Positions 43,811-54,765 of a DNA stretch of 64,000 nt are shown here, piece by piece. This DNA is from Pseudarthrobacter siccitolerans (GTDB taxonomy: Bacteria; Actinomycetota; Actinomycetes; Actinomycetales; Micrococcaceae), in NCBI RefSeq assembly GCF_001046895.1, contig NZ_CAQI01000044.1, positions 372,001 through 436,000 on the forward strand. The letters run 5' to 3'. Within the stretch, counting starts at the first letter, position 1, and each line of letters begins with the position of its first letter. The translations under genes and the position numbers were made by a program. The notes under the pieces are model-generated. The model worked only from the letters and a program-made list of their open reading frames with translations, made no database searches and was not told the DNA's origin.

Positions 43811-44341
43811 TCAGCTTTGGTTGAAGAAGCTGGCAGTGGTCTCGCTGGCCTTTTTGTCGTCACCGATGACCTCAACGTAGGACGGCGAGAGCAGGAAGAC
43901 CTTGTTGGTCACGCGCTCAATGCTGCCCCGGAGGCCAAAAACCAGCCCGGCGGAGAAGTCCACCAGGCGCTTCGCGTCAGCCTCACCCATGTCCGTAACG
44001 TTCATGATGACGGGGATGCCGTCGCGGAAGCTTTCGCCGATGAGTTTGGCATCGTTATAGGAGCGGGGGTGGATCGTGGTGATCTGGCGGAGGCCGGTGG
44101 CCTCCTCGCGGCTCGACGCCGCGCGTTTGATGGGGGTCACTGGGGCGCGGTATTCCTCTTCGGGGGTGTAGGACGATTCGCGGCTGACCTCACGGACGGG
44201 TGCAGGCGCACGGCGCTCCTCGCGGTCAGCTTCCATCGTTTCGTCCTCATCCTTACGTGTGGTCTGTTGCTCGGACTCGTAGTGTTCATCGCCGTCGGCG
44301 AGCCCAAGATAGATCATTGTCTTGCGCAGAGCGCCGGCCAT
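43811..44341 (-). CDS. sepF: cell division protein SepF
   Basis: Membrane-binding protein that tethers FtsZ filaments in bacteria lacking FtsA and bundles or curves them. The 176-residue protein has an N-terminal amphipathic helix ([18 protein letters not shown]), a charged disordered linker of about 70 residues and the SepF domain from about 88 ([20 protein letters not shown] ... [16 protein letters not shown]) to near the end. No ftsA gene is in the cluster, which fits. The C-terminal FtsZ sequence it would bind is present in the ftsZ product (DVPDFLK). Confidence 0.97.
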   Translation of the reverse strand: MAGALRKTMIYLGLADGDEHYESEQQTTRKDEDETMEADREERRAPAPVREVSRESSYTPEEEYRAPVTPIKRAASSREEATGLRQITTIHPRSYNDAKLIGESFRDGIPVIMNVTDMGEADAKRLVDFSAGLVFGLRGSIERVTNKVFLLSPSYVEVIGDDKKASETTASFFNQS

Positions 44342-44430
44342 GGTCGACTCCTAATCGTGTCCGTAAGCGGGCCGCCCAATGGCTTGATAGCACTGGAGTC
44401 CCCCGCCCATCACTTCCAATAGCACCGACG

Positions 44431-45168
44431 CTACCCCACGGGGGGACGCGATCCGAGAATATCGGAGCCGATTCTCAGGTGTGTCGCTCCGAAGGCGATG
44501 GCGGCTTCGAGGTCCTGGCTCATGCCGGCGGAAATGGCGGCGGCTGCGGGATGCTCCGCGACCAGCCGGGCTGAAACCCCGGCAAGTTTTTCGAAGGCCG
44601 CCTCCGGCGGGACGCCCAGTGGCGCTACCGCCATCACCCCCGCCAGCTCCAGGCCGGCGGAGGTTGCTATCCGTTCGGCAAGGGGCAGCACGTCTTCCGG
44701 GACGGCGCCGCCCCGGTGCGCTCCGGCGTCGTCCTCCAGGCTGACCTGGATGAAGCAGCGCAACGCAGCCCGCCCGGTGTTCCCGCGCTCAACCTCGGCG
44801 GCGCGGGCCAGTGCGTCCACGAGCTGGGGCCGGTCAACGGAGTGTACGGCCGCTGCGTAGCGGAGCACCGATTTGGCTTTTTTGCTTTGCAGCTGGCCCA
44901 CGAAGTGCCAGGTAATGCCATACTCCGCCAGCTCAAGCGCCTTCGCCGACGCCTCCTGGTCGCGGTTCTCGCCCACATCGGTGACACCCAGCGCCGAGAG
45001 CCGTTTGATGTCCTCGGCGGGGTGGAACTTGGTCACCACTATCAGGGTGGGCAAGTCTTCCTGGCGGCCGGCGGCACTTGCCGCCGTGGCGATGCGCTGG
45101 TGCACTGCGGCCAGGCGCGTTCCGAGTTCCTGTGTCCGTGCGTCGCTGCCTGCGGCGGCCTCAGTCAT
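44431..45168 (-). CDS. yggS: YggS/PLPBP family pyridoxal-phosphate-binding protein
   Basis: Non-catalytic PLP-carrier protein that maintains vitamin B6 balance. From the ATG at 45168 the protein is 245 residues with the PLP lysine Lys47 in LIVVTKFHP, the GENRDQEASAKALEL motif (near 75), WHFVGQLQSKKAKSVLR, VSLEDD and the phosphate-binding GMSQDLEAAIAFGATHLRIGSDI. The open frame runs 44 codons further upstream, but that stretch is the C-terminus of pgeF in another frame. The chosen ATG overlaps the pgeF stop by 8 bp, so the two are coupled. Confidence 0.95.
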   Translation of the reverse strand: MTEAAAGSDARTQELGTRLAAVHQRIATAASAAGRQEDLPTLIVVTKFHPAEDIKRLSALGVTDVGENRDQEASAKALELAEYGITWHFVGQLQSKKAKSVLRYAAAVHSVDRPQLVDALARAAEVERGNTGRAALRCFIQVSLEDDAGAHRGGAVPEDVLPLAERIATSAGLELAGVMAVAPLGVPPEAAFEKLAGVSARLVAEHPAAAAISAGMSQDLEAAIAFGATHLRIGSDILGSRPPVG

Positions 45169-45850
45169 GGCACCACACCAGGCCTGCGAAACGCCCGGTG
45201 AACTTGTTCCTGCGGTATGAGAAGAGTGACGGTGTTTCAAGAGTGCAGGGTCCGCTGTATTCGACAGCGACGCCCGCCTGTTCCAGCTGGCTGCGGGCAC
45301 CCGCCGGCAGGTCCAGCCCCGGAGTTCCCCATGTGGTGGTGCTCAGTGAAGCCGGAACGGCGGCGGTCACCTCAGCCTGCAGTCCGGCCGGCACCTCGTA
45401 GCAGTTGCCGCAGATGGAAGGACCCAGCCAGGCGCGGATCCCGCCGGCACCGAGGGACTTCATGCTGTCCACGGCCGCCGGGATAACCCCGTTGGCGATC
45501 CCGGGACGGCCTGCATGTACAGCCGCCACAACAGGTCCCTCCGGAGCATCGCCGGCGAGCAGCACAGGGATGCAGTCCGCGACCATGACTGCAAGCGGGA
45601 CACCGCGGGACACCATTGCGTCGGCTTGCGGCGCGGCGGTGTCCTGGTCCATGACCGCTACGGCATTGCCGTGCACCTGGTTCATGAACCGGAGCCCCTT
45701 CGGCGCGACGCCGATGGCCCGTTCCAAGTCCCTGCGGCGCCGGCCCACCTCGTCAGGATCATCCCCCACGTGCAGTGCCAGGTTTCCGGCGTCGGCGTCA
45801 GTAAAAGCGACAGAGAGGCCGGGCCGGATCTCGGCGCGCCAGTGGAACAA
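45161..45850 (-). CDS. pgeF: PgeF/YfiH (DUF152) family multicopper-like enzyme
   Basis: A 229-residue protein of the YfiH/LACC1 family, reported both as a purine-nucleoside-processing enzyme and as a peptidoglycan editing factor. The metal triad is visible as His60 (MNQVHG), Cys93 (VMVADCIPVLL) and His112 (AAVHAGRPGIANG). The GPSICGNCYEVP loop follows near 140-150. Its place directly after ftsZ (8-bp gap) and before yggS is the conserved actinobacterial arrangement and suggests a link with wall synthesis, without proving it. Confidence 0.93.
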   Translation of the reverse strand: MFHWRAEIRPGLSVAFTDADAGNLALHVGDDPDEVGRRRRDLERAIGVAPKGLRFMNQVHGNAVAVMDQDTAAPQADAMVSRGVPLAVMVADCIPVLLAGDAPEGPVVAAVHAGRPGIANGVIPAAVDSMKSLGAGGIRAWLGPSICGNCYEVPAGLQAEVTAAVPASLSTTTWGTPGLDLPAGARSQLEQAGVAVEYSGPCTLETPSLFSYRRNKFTGRFAGLVWCHD

Positions 45851-45858
45851 GCCGGGTC

Positions 45859-47097
45859 CTACTTCAGAAAGTCGGGGACATCCAGGTCATCCGAGTGGCT
45901 GCCGGTGAGGTCCGGCTCCACCACGGAGGGGAGGTCGACGTCGAAGCCTGAGTCAGCCGGGACAGCGGAGGGCCGCTGCTGGCCCCAGTTGCTGAGCCCC
46001 GCGGCGCCGACGCCGGCGTGGATGGGCTGGACGCTGGCGTGGTGGCTGCCGGCGGACGGCGCCTGGGCAGGCGCCGGAGCAGTCGCAGGTGCCGCCGGGC
46101 GCTGCGGAGCGGCCTGGGGCTGGGACTGGTCCATGGAGGGCGAGGTGGCCTTGACGTCGTCGAAGCCGGCCGCGATGACGGTCACGCGGGCTTCGTCGCC
46201 CAGGGCGTCGTCGATGACGGCGCCGAAGATGATGTTCGCCTCCGGGTGTGCCACCTCCTGGACGAGGCGGGCAGCTTCATTGATTTCGAACAGGCCGAGG
46301 TCCGAACCGCCCTGGATGGACAGCAGGACGCCGTGCGCGCCGTCGATGGAAGCTTCCAGCAGCGGCGAGGCGATGGCAAGCTCGGCGGCCTTCACGGCGC
46401 GGTCTTCGCCGCGGGCGGAGCCGATGCCCATCAACGCCGAGCCCGCACCCTGCATGACGGACTTGACGTCGGCGAAGTCAAGGTTGATCAGGCCGGGGGT
46501 GGTGATGAGGTCGGTGATGCCCTGGACGCCGGAGAGCAGCACCTGGTCGGCGGAGCGGAAGGCATCGAGCACCGAGACGTTGCGGTCGCTGATGGAGAGG
46601 AGGCGGTCGTTGGGGATCACGATCAGGGTGTCCACTTCGTCGCGCAGGGCGTCGATGCCGGCTTCCGCGGAACCGGCACGGCGGCGGCCTTCGAAGGTGA
46701 ACGGGCGGGTGACCACGCCAATGGTCAGGGCGCCCAGGGACCGGGCAATGCGGGCGACGACGGGAGCGCCGCCGGTGCCGGTGCCGCCACCTTCGCCGGC
46801 GGTGACGAACACCATGTCGGCCCCGCGCAGGACTTCCTCGATCTCGTCTGCGTGGTCTTCGGCAGCCTGCTTGCCTACCTCGGGGTTCGCGCCTGCGCCG
46901 AGGCCGCGGGTCAGCTCGCGTCCCACGTCAAGCTTGACGTCGGCGTCGCTCATCAGCAGGGCCTGGGCGTCGGTGTTGATGGCGATAAATTCAACACCTC
47001 GGAGGCCGACCTCGATCATGCGGTTGACTGCGTTCACGCCACCGCCGCCGATGCCGACGACTTTGATGACGGCCAAGTAATTCTGCGGAGCTGCCAC
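45859..47097 (-). CDS. ftsZ: cell division protein FtsZ
   Basis: Tubulin-like GTPase that forms the division ring. The protein is 412 residues from the GTG at 47097. The globular domain shows [13 protein letters not shown] near 13-25, the tubulin signature [12 protein letters not shown] near 99-110, and the T7-loop region [12 protein letters not shown] Pro/Ala/Gln-rich linker of about 75 residues follows, and the C-terminal peptide LDVPDFLK binds SepF/FtsW. An in-frame start 20 codons upstream exists, but the GTG is favoured because the protein then begins [19 protein letters not shown] as in relatives, with AAGGGA upstream. It has its own promoter region (47098-47281). Confidence 0.98.
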   Translation of the reverse strand: MAAPQNYLAVIKVVGIGGGGVNAVNRMIEVGLRGVEFIAINTDAQALLMSDADVKLDVGRELTRGLGAGANPEVGKQAAEDHADEIEEVLRGADMVFVTAGEGGGTGTGGAPVVARIARSLGALTIGVVTRPFTFEGRRRAGSAEAGIDALRDEVDTLIVIPNDRLLSISDRNVSVLDAFRSADQVLLSGVQGITDLITTPGLINLDFADVKSVMQGAGSALMGIGSARGEDRAVKAAELAIASPLLEASIDGAHGVLLSIQGGSDLGLFEINEAARLVQEVAHPEANIIFGAVIDDALGDEARVTVIAAGFDDVKATSPSMDQSQPQAAPQRPAAPATAPAPAQAPSAGSHHASVQPIHAGVGAAGLSNWGQQRPSAVPADSGFDVDLPSVVEPDLTGSHSDDLDVPDFLK

Positions 47098-47161
47098 GTT
47101 ACGTGTCCCTTGTTCGTGTCTTATTGCTAAATCTGATGAAGAGCTTAATGCCTGCAACCTT

Positions 47162-47193
47162 AACCTTCGAGTTGAAGGTTATAGTTATGTCAA
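47162..47193 (-). promoter_or_regulatory. ftsZ promoter region with inverted repeat
   Basis: On the minus strand TTGACA (47188-47193) is followed 7 nt later by the perfect inverted repeat AACCTTC-aactc-GAAGGTT (47162-47180). TATAAC (47178-47183) between them is the best -10 if a CAGACA 18 nt upstream is used as -35. Either way the repeat overlaps the promoter. Confidence 0.5.
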
Positions 47194-47281
47194 GTAACTC
47201 ATGTCTGTGACGGTATTTCCTCTGGTTCACACATTCAATAACCGGCTCCGCGTGTCGGATTAATACCGGAAAGAAAGCGTG

Positions 47282-48286
47282 TCAGCGGGTCACAGGGTGC
47301 CGGGGCACACTGACGTCGTACACCTTGACCGGGTTCTTCGGATCCACCGGAGCCTTGAGCAGTGCCGCCAGCACTTTAGCTTTGAGTTCCTTCTCGCTGG
47401 CATTGCCCCAGATGATGGTCTGGCCGTCAACAAGCTTGAGCTCCACCGCGTCCACCGACTGGGCCGAGGCATTGGAGAGCTTGGCCAGCACATCCGGCGG
47501 CAGGGCGCCCAGCACCTCTGCCGTGGCCCGGAAAAGATCCTTACCGATGGTACCGGCACCGCCGTCGATGACGGGCAACGACACCGACGCCGGATCAGCT
47601 GTCGAGGCCAGCTGGATGCCTTCCACGTCAACCAGCTGGTACTGCTCCCCCTGCTTCACCAGCGCCACCGGCACGCGTTCGCGGACGGCAACGGCAAGGC
47701 CCGACGGCGGACGCGCCTCCGCGGATACCGACTTCACCTGCACCAGCGGCTCGAGCAGGCGGCCTACTTCCTCGTCGGTGACCTGCGGCAGCGGTTTGCC
47801 GCGCAGGGGTTCCAGCGCGGTTTCCACCTGGGCCGGCGTCAGCAGGTGCGTCCCGGACACCGAGATGGTCCGCACGGCCAGGGCTGGGGAAAAGACCGCA
47901 ACGGCAAGGAGCCCGGCCACCACGGCGACCAGGATGGCGGCCGCCACCAGGATGTTCTTCTTCCGCCGTTTCCCCTTGGGTTCGGGAAAAGCCACAACGT
48001 TCCCGGCGCTGCCGGAGGCCTGCGGGGCCCCGCCCGCATGTTCCTGGTCCGGCGCGCCTTTGCGGAGGGCTCCTTTTTTGGGTGCGTCCTTTTCCGGTCC
48101 GCCCTTTCCCAGTCCGGCGAAGGGCGCTTTCCTGGCCTTCGGGGCCGGCTGCGGAGCAGGCTCCGGCGCAGGCCGCGAGGCGGAGATGACGTCGTGGCTG
48201 GTGTCCGCATCCGGGCCGGACCGGGTGCCGGGATTGCCCGGCCGCCGGCCTGTGGACGTGTAAGTGGGGCGGCGCGGGCTAGGCAC
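47282..48286 (-). CDS. ftsQ: cell division protein FtsQ
   Basis: Bitopic divisome protein linking early and late components through FtsL/FtsB. The 334-residue protein has a cytoplasmic, Pro/Lys/Gly-rich N-terminus of about 110 residues, one membrane helix (KKNILVAAAILVAVVAGLLA, about 109-128), the POTRA domain from about 137 (VRTISVSGTHLLTPAQVETA) and the FtsQ beta domain. It starts at a GTG overlapping the murC stop by 8 bp (GTGCCTAG), so it is coupled to murC. The gap to ftsZ contains a separate ftsZ promoter. Confidence 0.95.
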   Translation of the reverse strand: MPSPRRPTYTSTGRRPGNPGTRSGPDADTSHDVISASRPAPEPAPQPAPKARKAPFAGLGKGGPEKDAPKKGALRKGAPDQEHAGGAPQASGSAGNVVAFPEPKGKRRKKNILVAAAILVAVVAGLLAVAVFSPALAVRTISVSGTHLLTPAQVETALEPLRGKPLPQVTDEEVGRLLEPLVQVKSVSAEARPPSGLAVAVRERVPVALVKQGEQYQLVDVEGIQLASTADPASVSLPVIDGGAGTIGKDLFRATAEVLGALPPDVLAKLSNASAQSVDAVELKLVDGQTIIWGNASEKELKAKVLAALLKAPVDPKNPVKVYDVSVPRHPVTR

Positions 48287-49652
48287 GCAGGGCCTCCACG
48301 ATCTGCGGCCCGTACGCCGTTACGTCGCCTGCACCGGCGGTAAGGATGATGTCACCCTCCCCCGCCGCACCGGCGAGTGACGCTGCCGCCGCGGCGGCCG
48401 GAACCAGCCGCCCGCCCTCGTCCAGGTAATCGGCGATGAGCTGGCTGGTGACGCCGGGAATCGGATCTTCGCGTGCGGGGTAGATGTCCAGCACCCAGGC
48501 AGTATCGGCAAGGTTCAGGGCCTCGGCGAACTCCTTGGCGAATTCCCGGGTCCGGGAAAACAAGTGCGGCTGGAAGAGCACATGCACCTTGTTGTCGCCG
48601 GCCACCGACCGGGCCGCGGCAAGGGCCGCGCGGACTTCGGTGGGATGGTGGGCATAGTCGTCGAAGACCCGCACGCCGCGCGCCTGGCCTTTGAGTTCGA
48701 AACGCCGTGCTGCACCGGAGAAGTGCGCCAGGGCTCCGGCCGCCACGGCAGGCTCCACGCCCAGCTCAAGAGCCACGGCAAAAGCGGCGGCCGCGTTCAG
48801 GGCGTTGTGCCGTCCCGGCACCTGCAGCTCAAGCGGGAACCGGCCGGCCGGAGTGGACACCGCAACGTCTCCCGGACCGCCGTCGTGCAGCACCAGGTCC
48901 GCTTCGCTGCCCGTGCCGTAAAGGATCACGCGGGTGTTGCCGCGATCCCTGGTGCGCCGCGCCAGGGCCAGGGCGCCGGCGTCGTCCGCGCAGGCCACCA
49001 GTACGCCGTCGGCGGGCAGCAGTTCTGTGAACCGGTCGAAGGATTCGTAGACGGCTTCGGCGGTGCCGTAGTAGTCCAGGTGGTCCGGCTCCACATTGGT
49101 GACCACAGCGATCTTCGGCCGGTAGTTCAGGAACGACCCGTCGGATTCGTCTGCCTCGGCCACAAAGATGCCGGACGTGCCGTGGGCCGCGTTCACGCCG
49201 AGAGCCGGGACGTTGGCTCCGATGGCAAAGGAGGGATCGAGGCCGGCACCCTGCAGCAGGACGGCCACCATGGAGGTGGTGGTGGACTTGCCGTGGGTTC
49301 CGGCTACAGTCACCACCACGTCCTCCCCCATGGTGGCGGCGAGGGCTTCCGAACGGTGCAGCACCGGCAAGCCGGCCTCCCTCGCTGCCGCCAGCTCCGG
49401 ATTATCGGCGCGGATGGCGGAGCCGGCCACCACGGTCTGGGCGTCCGCCAGGTTGGCAGCGTTATATCCGACGGCGATGCGCGCGCCGGCGGCGGCGAGG
49501 TCCGCCATCACCGGCAGGTCCTTGGCGTCAGAGCCGCTCACGGGAACACCGCGGGCCACCATGATCCGGGCGACGGCGGACATGCCTACGCCACCGATCC
49601 CCACGAAGTGGACCCTGCCCAGCGACGCCAGGGTGGGGATGCCGTGACTCAT
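48279..49652 (-). CDS. murC: UDP-N-acetylmuramate--L-alanine ligase
   Basis: Adds L-alanine to UDP-MurNAc in the cytoplasm. The 457-residue protein has the N-terminal UDP-binding [14 protein letters not shown] near 17-30, the ATP P-loop [15 protein letters not shown] near 117-131, the Mg-binding [10 protein letters not shown] near 173-182 and the C-terminal [12 protein letters not shown] motif typical of MurC. Its ATG overlaps the murG stop (ATGA) and its stop overlaps ftsQ, so it sits inside a tightly coupled operon. Confidence 0.98.
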   Translation of the reverse strand: MSHGIPTLASLGRVHFVGIGGVGMSAVARIMVARGVPVSGSDAKDLPVMADLAAAGARIAVGYNAANLADAQTVVAGSAIRADNPELAAAREAGLPVLHRSEALAATMGEDVVVTVAGTHGKSTTTSMVAVLLQGAGLDPSFAIGANVPALGVNAAHGTSGIFVAEADESDGSFLNYRPKIAVVTNVEPDHLDYYGTAEAVYESFDRFTELLPADGVLVACADDAGALALARRTRDRGNTRVILYGTGSEADLVLHDGGPGDVAVSTPAGRFPLELQVPGRHNALNAAAAFAVALELGVEPAVAAGALAHFSGAARRFELKGQARGVRVFDDYAHHPTEVRAALAAARSVAGDNKVHVLFQPHLFSRTREFAKEFAEALNLADTAWVLDIYPAREDPIPGVTSQLIADYLDEGGRLVPAAAAAASLAGAAGEGDIILTAGAGDVTAYGPQIVEALRA

Positions 49653-50764
49653 TTGGATACCGCTTCCATGACAAGACCAGCCATGCGCTGGTCAGCGTTT
49701 CGAATACCAAGCCGGTAGGAATTGGCTGCCATGGTGGCGAGCCGGGATTCATCGGTGACAAGCGGGATGAGTTCCCGGCCCACCCACTCGGGCGTGAACT
49801 CCTTGTCAGACACCAGCACGGCGCCCCCGGCGGCTACCAGTCCGGCAGCGTTGAGCGCCTGTTCGCCGTTGCCGATGGGCAGCGGTACCAGGACGGCGGG
49901 CACGCCGGCGGCGGCGACCTCGCAGACTGTGGCGGCTCCGGAGCGGGCCAGCAGGACGTCGGCGGCCGCGTAGGCGAGCTCCATGCCGTCGATGTATTCC
50001 ACCTGGCGGTAGCCGTCGGCAGCCAGCGGCCTGCCGGCGTCGTCCAGGACGGACTTGCCGCGGCCGGTGACGTGCAGGGTCTGGATACCGGCCCCGGCCA
50101 GCTGCCCCAGGGCGCCGGCGATGGTCCGGTTGATGCTTTGTGCCCCCGATGATCCGCCGGTGACGATCAGCGTCGGTTTGGCCGGGTCCAGTCCGAGGCT
50201 TGCGCGGGCTGACGCGCGGGCCGCGGACCGGTCAAGGTGGGAGATTTCGGTGCGCATGGGCATGCCCACGTGCACGGCGGCGCGCAGCGGTGTGGTGTCG
50301 AAGGCCACGGCCACGCGTTTGGTGAACAACGCCCCCACCCTGTTGGCCAAGCCTGGGCGGATGTTGGCCTCATGGATCACGATCGGGATGCCGCGCTTCC
50401 GCGCCGCGAGGTACATGGGGGTGCACACGTACCCGCCCACACCCACCAGCACGTCCGCTGCGGCGTTGTCCAGGATGGCACCGGCCTGCCGCACGGCTCC
50501 GGCGAGGCGTTGCGGAAGGCGCAGGAGGTCAGCGGAAGGCTTCCGCGGAAACGGCACGCGGTCGATCGTGGCGAGCTCAACCCCGGCGGCGGGAACCAGC
50601 CGGGTCTCCATCCCGGCGGGGGTGCCGACGGCGAGGATCGCCGCGGCGGGAGCGGCGTCGCGGATGGCTGCTGCGATGGCCAGGAGCGGACTGATGTGGC
50701 CGGCGGTTCCGCCGCCCGCCAGGACGATTGAGGGATTGTTCGAGGTCATCTTGGGGTCAGGCAC
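49649..50764 (-). CDS. murG: UDP-GlcNAc:lipid I N-acetylglucosaminyltransferase
   Basis: Membrane-associated GT-B glycosyltransferase converting lipid I to lipid II. The 371-residue protein has the glycine-rich donor/acceptor loop [16 protein letters not shown] near 15-30, a second G loop [14 protein letters not shown] near 107-120, and the UDP-GlcNAc site [13 protein letters not shown] near 199-211. A further motif, [22 protein letters not shown], lies near 274-295. GTG at 50764 overlaps the ftsW stop by 8 bp; an ATG five codons later is an alternative start. Confidence 0.98.
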   Translation of the reverse strand: MPDPKMTSNNPSIVLAGGGTAGHISPLLAIAAAIRDAAPAAAILAVGTPAGMETRLVPAAGVELATIDRVPFPRKPSADLLRLPQRLAGAVRQAGAILDNAAADVLVGVGGYVCTPMYLAARKRGIPIVIHEANIRPGLANRVGALFTKRVAVAFDTTPLRAAVHVGMPMRTEISHLDRSAARASARASLGLDPAKPTLIVTGGSSGAQSINRTIAGALGQLAGAGIQTLHVTGRGKSVLDDAGRPLAADGYRQVEYIDGMELAYAAADVLLARSGAATVCEVAAAGVPAVLVPLPIGNGEQALNAAGLVAAGGAVLVSDKEFTPEWVGRELIPLVTDESRLATMAANSYRLGIRNADQRMAGLVMEAVSK

Positions 50765-52100
50765 GCTTTCTTGCAGTCTTTTTGGCGGCAGCGGCGGTCC
50801 GAGCCGGTTTGGCCTTGAACTTCAGCATCCGCTTGGGGCGGATGGCCGGGGCCATTTGCTCCCGGGCAAGGGAGAGCACCACCCCGATGGCGCAGAGCGA
50901 CATCAGCAGCGCTGAGCCGCCGTAGGAAATGAAGGGCAGCGGCACGCCGATGACGGGCATCAGGCCGGTCACCACTGACATGTTGACGGTGGCCTGGCCC
51001 AACAGCCACACCATGATGGTGCCGGCCAGGACGCGGTGGAACATGTCCTCCTGTGCTACCACCACGCGGTAGATGGCGGCGCCCAGGATGGCGAAAAGGA
51101 TCAGGACGACCACCGTGCCCACGAGGCCGAGCTCCTCGCCGATGATGGCGAAGATGAAGTCGTTGTGGGCTTCGGGGATCCAGCTGTACTTTTGCCGGCT
51201 CTGGCCCAGTCCGACGCCGAACCAGCCTCCGGACGCGAGTCCGTACAGGCCGTTGGTGGCCTGGTAGTTGGCGTCGATGCCGTCGGCGCAGGACTCACCG
51301 GTCCACCAGGAGGTGATGCGGCACATGCGGTTTGAACTGGTGACCGCCATGACGGCCGTCCCGGCCGCTGCCGCCAGCCCTGCGATGCCGAAGAGATAAA
51401 GGGGCGCCCCGGCAAAGAACAAAGCGGCGGCCGTGATCATCATGATGATCATGGCCGTTCCAAGGTCGTTGCCCACCAGGACCAGGCCAACGATGATGAT
51501 GGCCATGGGGACGGCAGGAATCGCCACATGTTGCCAGCGGCTGAGCAGCCGGCCCTTCCTGGCCAGGACGGTGGCCATCCACAGCGCGAGTGCCAGCTTT
51601 GACGCTTCGGAGGGCTGGAAGGTGATGCCGCCGATGTCGATCCAGTTCTTGTTGCCGTTGACCTCCGCCCCCACGATCTGCACCAGGCCCAGGAGGACCA
51701 CCGCGGCGATGATTGCCACCCACGCGAGCCGTTTGAGCCACACCACATTGATGCGGGACAGCACAAACATGGTGAAAATGCCGATGGCGGCGAACACCCC
51801 CTGCTTCAACGCGTCGCCGTAGGGCGACTTTCCGGCGGCGATGGATTCCACGCTGGAGGCGGAAAGGACCATCATGATCCCGATCGCCGTCAGCGCCAGG
51901 GTTGAGCCGAGGATGAGGTAGTAGGTGGAGCCGTTCTTGGAGGTCCCGGTGCCCTCCAGTGCCGACCAGAATTTCCGGTAGGCAGCTTTGATGCGCACGG
52001 GGGCGGAAACCGGGCCTTGCACCGGTACTGCCGAGGAGCCAGGGCCTGGCTTGCCGGCCTGCCGTTTGTCTGGCTGGGGCCGGGTGGGCGTGCTGACCAT
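50757..52100 (-). CDS. ftsW: septal SEDS peptidoglycan glycosyltransferase FtsW
   Basis: Polymerises lipid II at the septum together with its cognate PBP, FtsI. The 447-residue protein has a cytoplasmic N-terminus of about 60 residues, then about ten membrane helices. Conserved SEDS features are [15 protein letters not shown] near 165-179, the large extracellular loop with two cysteines ([16 protein letters not shown]), [29 protein letters not shown] near 292-320 and [12 protein letters not shown] near the end. The basic C-terminal tail is typical of actinobacteria. GAGGAGT precedes the ATG, which follows murD by 2 nt. Confidence 0.97.
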   Translation of the reverse strand: MVSTPTRPQPDKRQAGKPGPGSSAVPVQGPVSAPVRIKAAYRKFWSALEGTGTSKNGSTYYLILGSTLALTAIGIMMVLSASSVESIAAGKSPYGDALKQGVFAAIGIFTMFVLSRINVVWLKRLAWVAIIAAVVLLGLVQIVGAEVNGNKNWIDIGGITFQPSEASKLALALWMATVLARKGRLLSRWQHVAIPAVPMAIIIVGLVLVGNDLGTAMIIMMITAAALFFAGAPLYLFGIAGLAAAAGTAVMAVTSSNRMCRITSWWTGESCADGIDANYQATNGLYGLASGGWFGVGLGQSRQKYSWIPEAHNDFIFAIIGEELGLVGTVVVLILFAILGAAIYRVVVAQEDMFHRVLAGTIMVWLLGQATVNMSVVTGLMPVIGVPLPFISYGGSALLMSLCAIGVVLSLAREQMAPAIRPKRMLKFKAKPARTAAAAKKTARKRA

Positions 52101-52102
52101 TG

Positions 52103-53659
52103 TTACTCCTCGCCGGTCTGGGCCTGCCCTTCCACCAGCTCGCGGACAGCTTCGATGAAAGTGTCACCACGGTGAGCATAGGAAGAGAACTGATCCATGG
52201 AAGCAGCTGCCGGAGCCATCAGCACAGTATCGCCGGATTCAGCGAGCTGCGCTGCTGACGCAACAGCACTGGCCATCACCGTCCCACCGGAGGAACCGGC
52301 GTGGACGGCACCAGCCGCTGCGGCAGTCTGCACCTCTTCAGTTTCGCCCGTGCCCGGGATGATCACCGGGACATCGGGCGCGTGTCGCTGGAGGGCCTGG
52401 CTGAGGGCAGAGGTATCGCTTCCGATGAGCACCACGGCCTTGAGGCGCTGGACGTGCTCACGGATCAGGTCGTCGTAGCTGACTCCCTTGGAGAGGCCGC
52501 CGGCAATCCAGACGACGTTGCTGAAGGTGGCCAGCGAGGCCGATGCAGCGTGCGGGTTGGTGGCCTTGGAGTCGTTGATCCACAGGACGCCGTTGTGGCG
52601 GGCTACCGGCTGGATCCGGTGGTCGCCGGGGATGTAGTCCTGGATGCCCTTACGTACCGCCTGCGCGTCCACGCCGTAGGCGCGCACCAGGCCTGCGGCT
52701 GCCAGGGCGTTGGCCACCATGTGGCGGGGTGCGAAAGCGCCGAGGTCGGTCATGGAGGCGAGTTCCGCGGCGCTGTCCTTGCGCTCGGCGATGAACGCCC
52801 GGTCCACCAGGAGGCCTTCCACCACGCCGAGCATGCTGATAGCGGGAGTGACGGTGGTGAAACCGACGGCCCGGCAGCCCTCCACGACGTCGGCGTCTTC
52901 CACCATCCGCTCTGTTTCGATCTGCTCGGCGTTGTAGATGCAGGCCTTCTGGGTCTGCCCGTAGACCTTGGCTTTGTCCGCCAGGTAGGAATCGTAGGAG
53001 CCGTGCCAGTCAACGTGGTCCTCGGCGACGTTCAGGCACACACTGGCCACCGGCGACAGCGAGTGCGCCCAGTGCAGCTGGAAGCTGGAGAGTTCGACGG
53101 CGAGGACGTCGTACTCGACGGGGTCGCGGAGGGCGTCAAGGATGGGGGTGCCCACGTTCCCCACGGCGATGGCCTTCAGGCCGGCCGCCCGGAGCATGGA
53201 CTCGGTGAGGCCAACCGTGGTGGTCTTGCCGTTCGTTCCGGTAATGGCGAGCCAGTCGGCGGTCTTGCGGCCCTCGCGGACCCGCACCCGCCAGGCCAGC
53301 TCGACGTCGCCCCATACCGGGATGTGGGCACGAGCGGCCGCGGCGAGGAGCGCCTGGTCGGGACGCCAGCCCGGTGAGGTCACAATCAGTTCGGGCAGCT
53401 CACCGTCGATCCTGGGGATGCGGGTGACCGCGTCCTCCCCCAGCAGGACATCGGCGGCGCCCACGATCTTCAGGGTTTCGGCATGGGCTTTGGCGGTGTC
53501 GGACGTGGCAGCGTCAACCACCACCACCCGCGCGCCCAGTTCGATGAGGGTATCGGCGGCCGCAAAGCCGGAAACGCCGATGCCGGTCACCACAACGCGG
53601 AGGCCGGACCAGTCGGAGTCCCAGCTGACGAGGTCCTTGAGGCGGGGAGAAACAGTCAC
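52103..53659 (-). CDS. murD: UDP-N-acetylmuramoyl-L-alanine--D-glutamate ligase
   Basis: Adds D-glutamate to UDP-MurNAc-L-Ala. The protein is about 518 residues, with an N-terminal Rossmann-like domain ([17 protein letters not shown] near 21-37) and the ATP-binding [15 protein letters not shown] near 137-151. Further blocks are the [11 protein letters not shown] motif and the C-terminal [15 protein letters not shown] block that defines MurD. The GTG at 53659 overlaps the mraY stop (GTGA), which decides it over an ATG five codons upstream. An Ala/Gly-rich insertion of about 25 residues before the C-terminus makes it longer than the enterobacterial enzyme. Confidence 0.97.
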   Translation of the reverse strand: MTVSPRLKDLVSWDSDWSGLRVVVTGIGVSGFAAADTLIELGARVVVVDAATSDTAKAHAETLKIVGAADVLLGEDAVTRIPRIDGELPELIVTSPGWRPDQALLAAAARAHIPVWGDVELAWRVRVREGRKTADWLAITGTNGKTTTVGLTESMLRAAGLKAIAVGNVGTPILDALRDPVEYDVLAVELSSFQLHWAHSLSPVASVCLNVAEDHVDWHGSYDSYLADKAKVYGQTQKACIYNAEQIETERMVEDADVVEGCRAVGFTTVTPAISMLGVVEGLLVDRAFIAERKDSAAELASMTDLGAFAPRHMVANALAAAGLVRAYGVDAQAVRKGIQDYIPGDHRIQPVARHNGVLWINDSKATNPHAASASLATFSNVVWIAGGLSKGVSYDDLIREHVQRLKAVVLIGSDTSALSQALQRHAPDVPVIIPGTGETEEVQTAAAAGAVHAGSSGGTVMASAVASAAQLAESGDTVLMAPAAASMDQFSSYAHRGDTFIEAVRELVEGQAQTGEE

Positions 53660-54765
53660 AGCAGCACAACCCATTCAGCGTAGAAGATGCCCAGGCCCAC
53701 GGCCACAAAAAGTCCGCCGAGGATCCAGAACCGGACCACCACGGTTACTTCGGCCCAGCCCTTCAGTTCGAAGTGGTGCTGCAGCGGTGCCATCTTGAAG
53801 ACGCGTTTACCGCCGGTAACCTTGAAGTAACCCACCTGGATGATGACGGACAGGGTGATCAGGACGAACAGGCCGCCGATGATGCCCAGCAGCAGCTCGG
53901 TCCGGGACAGGATGGCGAAGCCTGCGATGGCCCCGCCAATCGCCAGCGAGCCGGTGTCGCCCATAAAAATCTTTGCCGGCGACGTGTTCCACCACAGGAA
54001 GCCGACCAGGGCCGCGCTCATGATGGCCGCCAGCAGGGCAAGGTCCAGCGGATCGCGGACCGAGTAGCAGCCGCTGCCCGCCTCCCGCGGCGATCCGCAG
54101 GCCTGGTTGCTTTGCCAGATTCCCATCAGCGTATATGCGCCGAAGACCATGACTGACGCACCTGCAGCGAGCCCGTCGAGCCCGTCGGTGAGGTTGACGC
54201 CGTTTGTTGCGGCGGTGACGATCAGGTTGGACCACACCACAAAAAGGATTGCCCCGAGGACCGTGCCGCCGAAGGCCAGGTCCAGCCAGGGAAGATCGCG
54301 GACCAGGGAGATTTTGGTGGAGGCCGGGGTGACTCCGGCACCGTTGGGAAAGTTCAGCGCGAGGACCGCGAAGATGATTCCCACGGCACCCTGCAGGATC
54401 AGCTTGGCCTTGGCGTCCAGGCCAAGGCTGCGCTGCCGCGAGATCTTGATGAAGTCGTCGAGGAAGCCCACCAGCCCCATCCCCACCATCAGGAACAGCA
54501 GGATGAGGGCGGAGGCTGAGGGCCCGGGAGCACCCGGGTTCACCATCAGCATGATCAGGTGGGTGAGTCCGTAGCTCAACAGTACGGCTGCCACCACCAC
54601 GGTTCCGCCCATGGTGGGGGTGCCGCGCTTGGTGTGGTGCGAGGTGGGTCCGTCATCCCTGATGAACTGTCCGTAGCCGCGGCGGACCAGCAGCCGGATG
54701 AAAAGCGGTGTCCCCACCAGGGCAAACAACAGGGCCAGGCCGGCGCCGATCAAAAGTGCAATCAC
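53656..54765 (-). CDS. mraY: phospho-N-acetylmuramoyl-pentapeptide-transferase
   Basis: Polytopic membrane enzyme that moves phospho-MurNAc-pentapeptide to undecaprenyl phosphate, giving lipid I. The 369-residue protein has about ten helices. Signatures are [17 protein letters not shown] near 39-55, the metal-binding pair in [18 protein letters not shown] near 98-115, [15 protein letters not shown] near 189-203 and [12 protein letters not shown] near 268-279, ending with the [13 protein letters not shown] motif. The GTG start overlaps the murF stop (GTGA), so the genes are coupled. Confidence 0.98.
   Translation of the reverse strand: MIALLIGAGLALLFALVGTPLFIRLLVRRGYGQFIRDDGPTSHHTKRGTPTMGGTVVVAAVLLSYGLTHLIMLMVNPGAPGPSASALILLFLMVGMGLVGFLDDFIKISRQRSLGLDAKAKLILQGAVGIIFAVLALNFPNGAGVTPASTKISLVRDLPWLDLAFGGTVLGAILFVVWSNLIVTAATNGVNLTDGLDGLAAGASVMVFGAYTLMGIWQSNQACGSPREAGSGCYSVRDPLDLALLAAIMSAALVGFLWWNTSPAKIFMGDTGSLAIGGAIAGFAILSRTELLLGIIGGLFVLITLSVIIQVGYFKVTGGKRVFKMAPLQHHFELKGWAEVTVVVRFWILGGLFVAVGLGIFYAEWVVLL

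Noticed and set aside
45169..45300. Longer N-terminus for the YggS protein
   Set aside because: The added 44 residues come from pgeF sequence in a different frame; the shorter start gives the usual protein length.
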